From: Photobacterium profundum SS9
Lineage (GTDB): Bacteria; Pseudomonadota; Gammaproteobacteria; Enterobacterales; Vibrionaceae
DNA length: 64,000 nt
Reading direction: 5' to 3'
NCBI RefSeq assembly: GCF_000196255.1
Contig: NC_006370.1
Location: 3,792,791-3,856,790 of the forward strand
Below the pieces are notes generated by a model, which did not search any database, was not told the origin of the DNA, and saw only the letters and a program-made list of their open reading frames with translations. Both the position numbers and the translations under genes were made by a program. The number at the start of each line of letters is the position of its first letter. Within the stretch, counting starts at the first letter, position 1. Below are positions 63,548 to 64,000 of this stretch, piece by piece.

Positions 63548-64000
63548 ATGTCGACCGTTAAACGAATTTTACTTATTAACGGACCTAACCTAAATTTACT
63601 AGGTCTCAGAGAGCCAGGCCACTATGGTCATCACACATTGGCTCAACTCGTTGCTGATTTAACTGTCAAGGCAACCAATCTAAGCGTCACATTAGATCAC
63701 ATTCAATCAAATGCAGAACATGAATTGATTGATGCAATCCATCAAGCTCATGGCAATGTGGATTTCATTATTATCAATCCCGCTGCGTTCACCCACACCA
63801 GCGTCGCCATTCGTGATGCTCTACTCGGTGTCGCAATTCCATTTATTGAAGTGCATTTATCTAATGTTCACGCAAGAGAACCATTCCGCCATCACTCTTA
63901 TCTATCAGATAAAGCAGTCGGTGTAATTTGCGGTCTTGGTCCAGATGGTTATGAATTCGCCCTGAATGCTGCGGTAAGACGCCTGCAATCAGAAAGCTAA
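63548..64000 (+). CDS. aroQ: Type II 3-dehydroquinate dehydratase
   Basis: Third step of the shikimate pathway, converting 3-dehydroquinate to 3-dehydroshikimate. The 150-residue protein has the [17 protein letters not shown] motif with the catalytic tyrosine, the [17 protein letters not shown] segment and [14 protein letters not shown] with the catalytic His. The stop codon coincides with the end of the window, so the gene is complete. In many gammaproteobacteria accB follows, but that cannot be seen here. Confidence 0.97.
   Translation: MSTVKRILLINGPNLNLLGLREPGHYGHHTLAQLVADLTVKATNLSVTLDHIQSNAEHELIDAIHQAHGNVDFIIINPAAFTHTSVAIRDALLGVAIPFIEVHLSNVHAREPFRHHSYLSDKAVGVICGLGPDGYEFALNAAVRRLQSES

Overview
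The window is a contiguous piece of a gammaproteobacterial chromosome. The best fit is the family Vibrionaceae, probably Photobacterium. The reasons are motX (sodium-driven polar flagellum) beside purA, a CrbS/CrbR acetate-switch pair, a broad-specificity racemase (Bsr) paired with a chemoreceptor, and protein sequences of Vibrio/Photobacterium type. The species assignment is inference. From dsbD back to purA the gene order closely follows the E. coli 94-95 min region (dsbD, dcuA, aspA, fxsA, groESL, epmB/efp, frdABCD, epmA, psd, rsgA, orn, tRNA-Gly cluster, queG, nnr, tsaE, amiB, mutL, miaA, hfq, hflX, hflK, hflC, DUF2065, purA), with lineage-specific genes slotted in.

Layout. 1-13.3 kb, minus strand: the nnr-tsaE-amiB-mutL-miaA-hfq-hflX-hflK-hflC superoperon, a DUF2065 gene, purA, and motX behind a sigma28-type promoter. 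13.3-17.5 kb: a 265-bp MITE-like element, queG on the plus strand, an 820-bp gene-free stretch with a cluster of DnaA boxes in the position of E. coli datA, then a minus-strand operon of thirteen tRNA genes (seven initiator Met alternating with six Gly-GCC, one Gly gene carrying a 14-nt insertion). 17.5-25 kb: orn, rsgA, psd, a DASS-family transporter, a chemoreceptor behind a sigma28 promoter, and a periplasmic alpha carbonic anhydrase. 25.5-32.2 kb: epmA, frdABCD, efp and epmB. EpmA and EpmB act together on Lys34 of EF-P. frd is fumarate reductase, with a perfect CRP-type site and a terminator-like hairpin in its leader.

32.4-37.8 kb: a chemoreceptor plus periplasmic amino-acid racemase cassette, followed by a degenerate fragment of epmB, then rimK and a 1-kb gene-free stretch. 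37.8-45.5 kb: groEL/groES, a MATE efflux pump, fxsA, and the anaerobic aspartate-to-fumarate pair aspA-dcuA, which feeds fumarate to frd. 46-49 kb: a LysR regulator and dsbD, whose signal peptide is out of frame with its likely start codon.

49-62.8 kb: a block centred on acetate use. It holds a CrbR-like response regulator, a MarC-family protein, a DUF4212 subunit with a sodium:solute (ActP-like) symporter, the hybrid kinase CrbS, an HcaT-like MFS transporter, a DUF294/CBS protein with its partner exonuclease, and acetyl-CoA synthetase. A second copy of the 265-bp MITE-like element and aroQ close the window. No phage, CRISPR array, defence island or complete insertion sequence was seen. The most unusual signals are in non-coding DNA.
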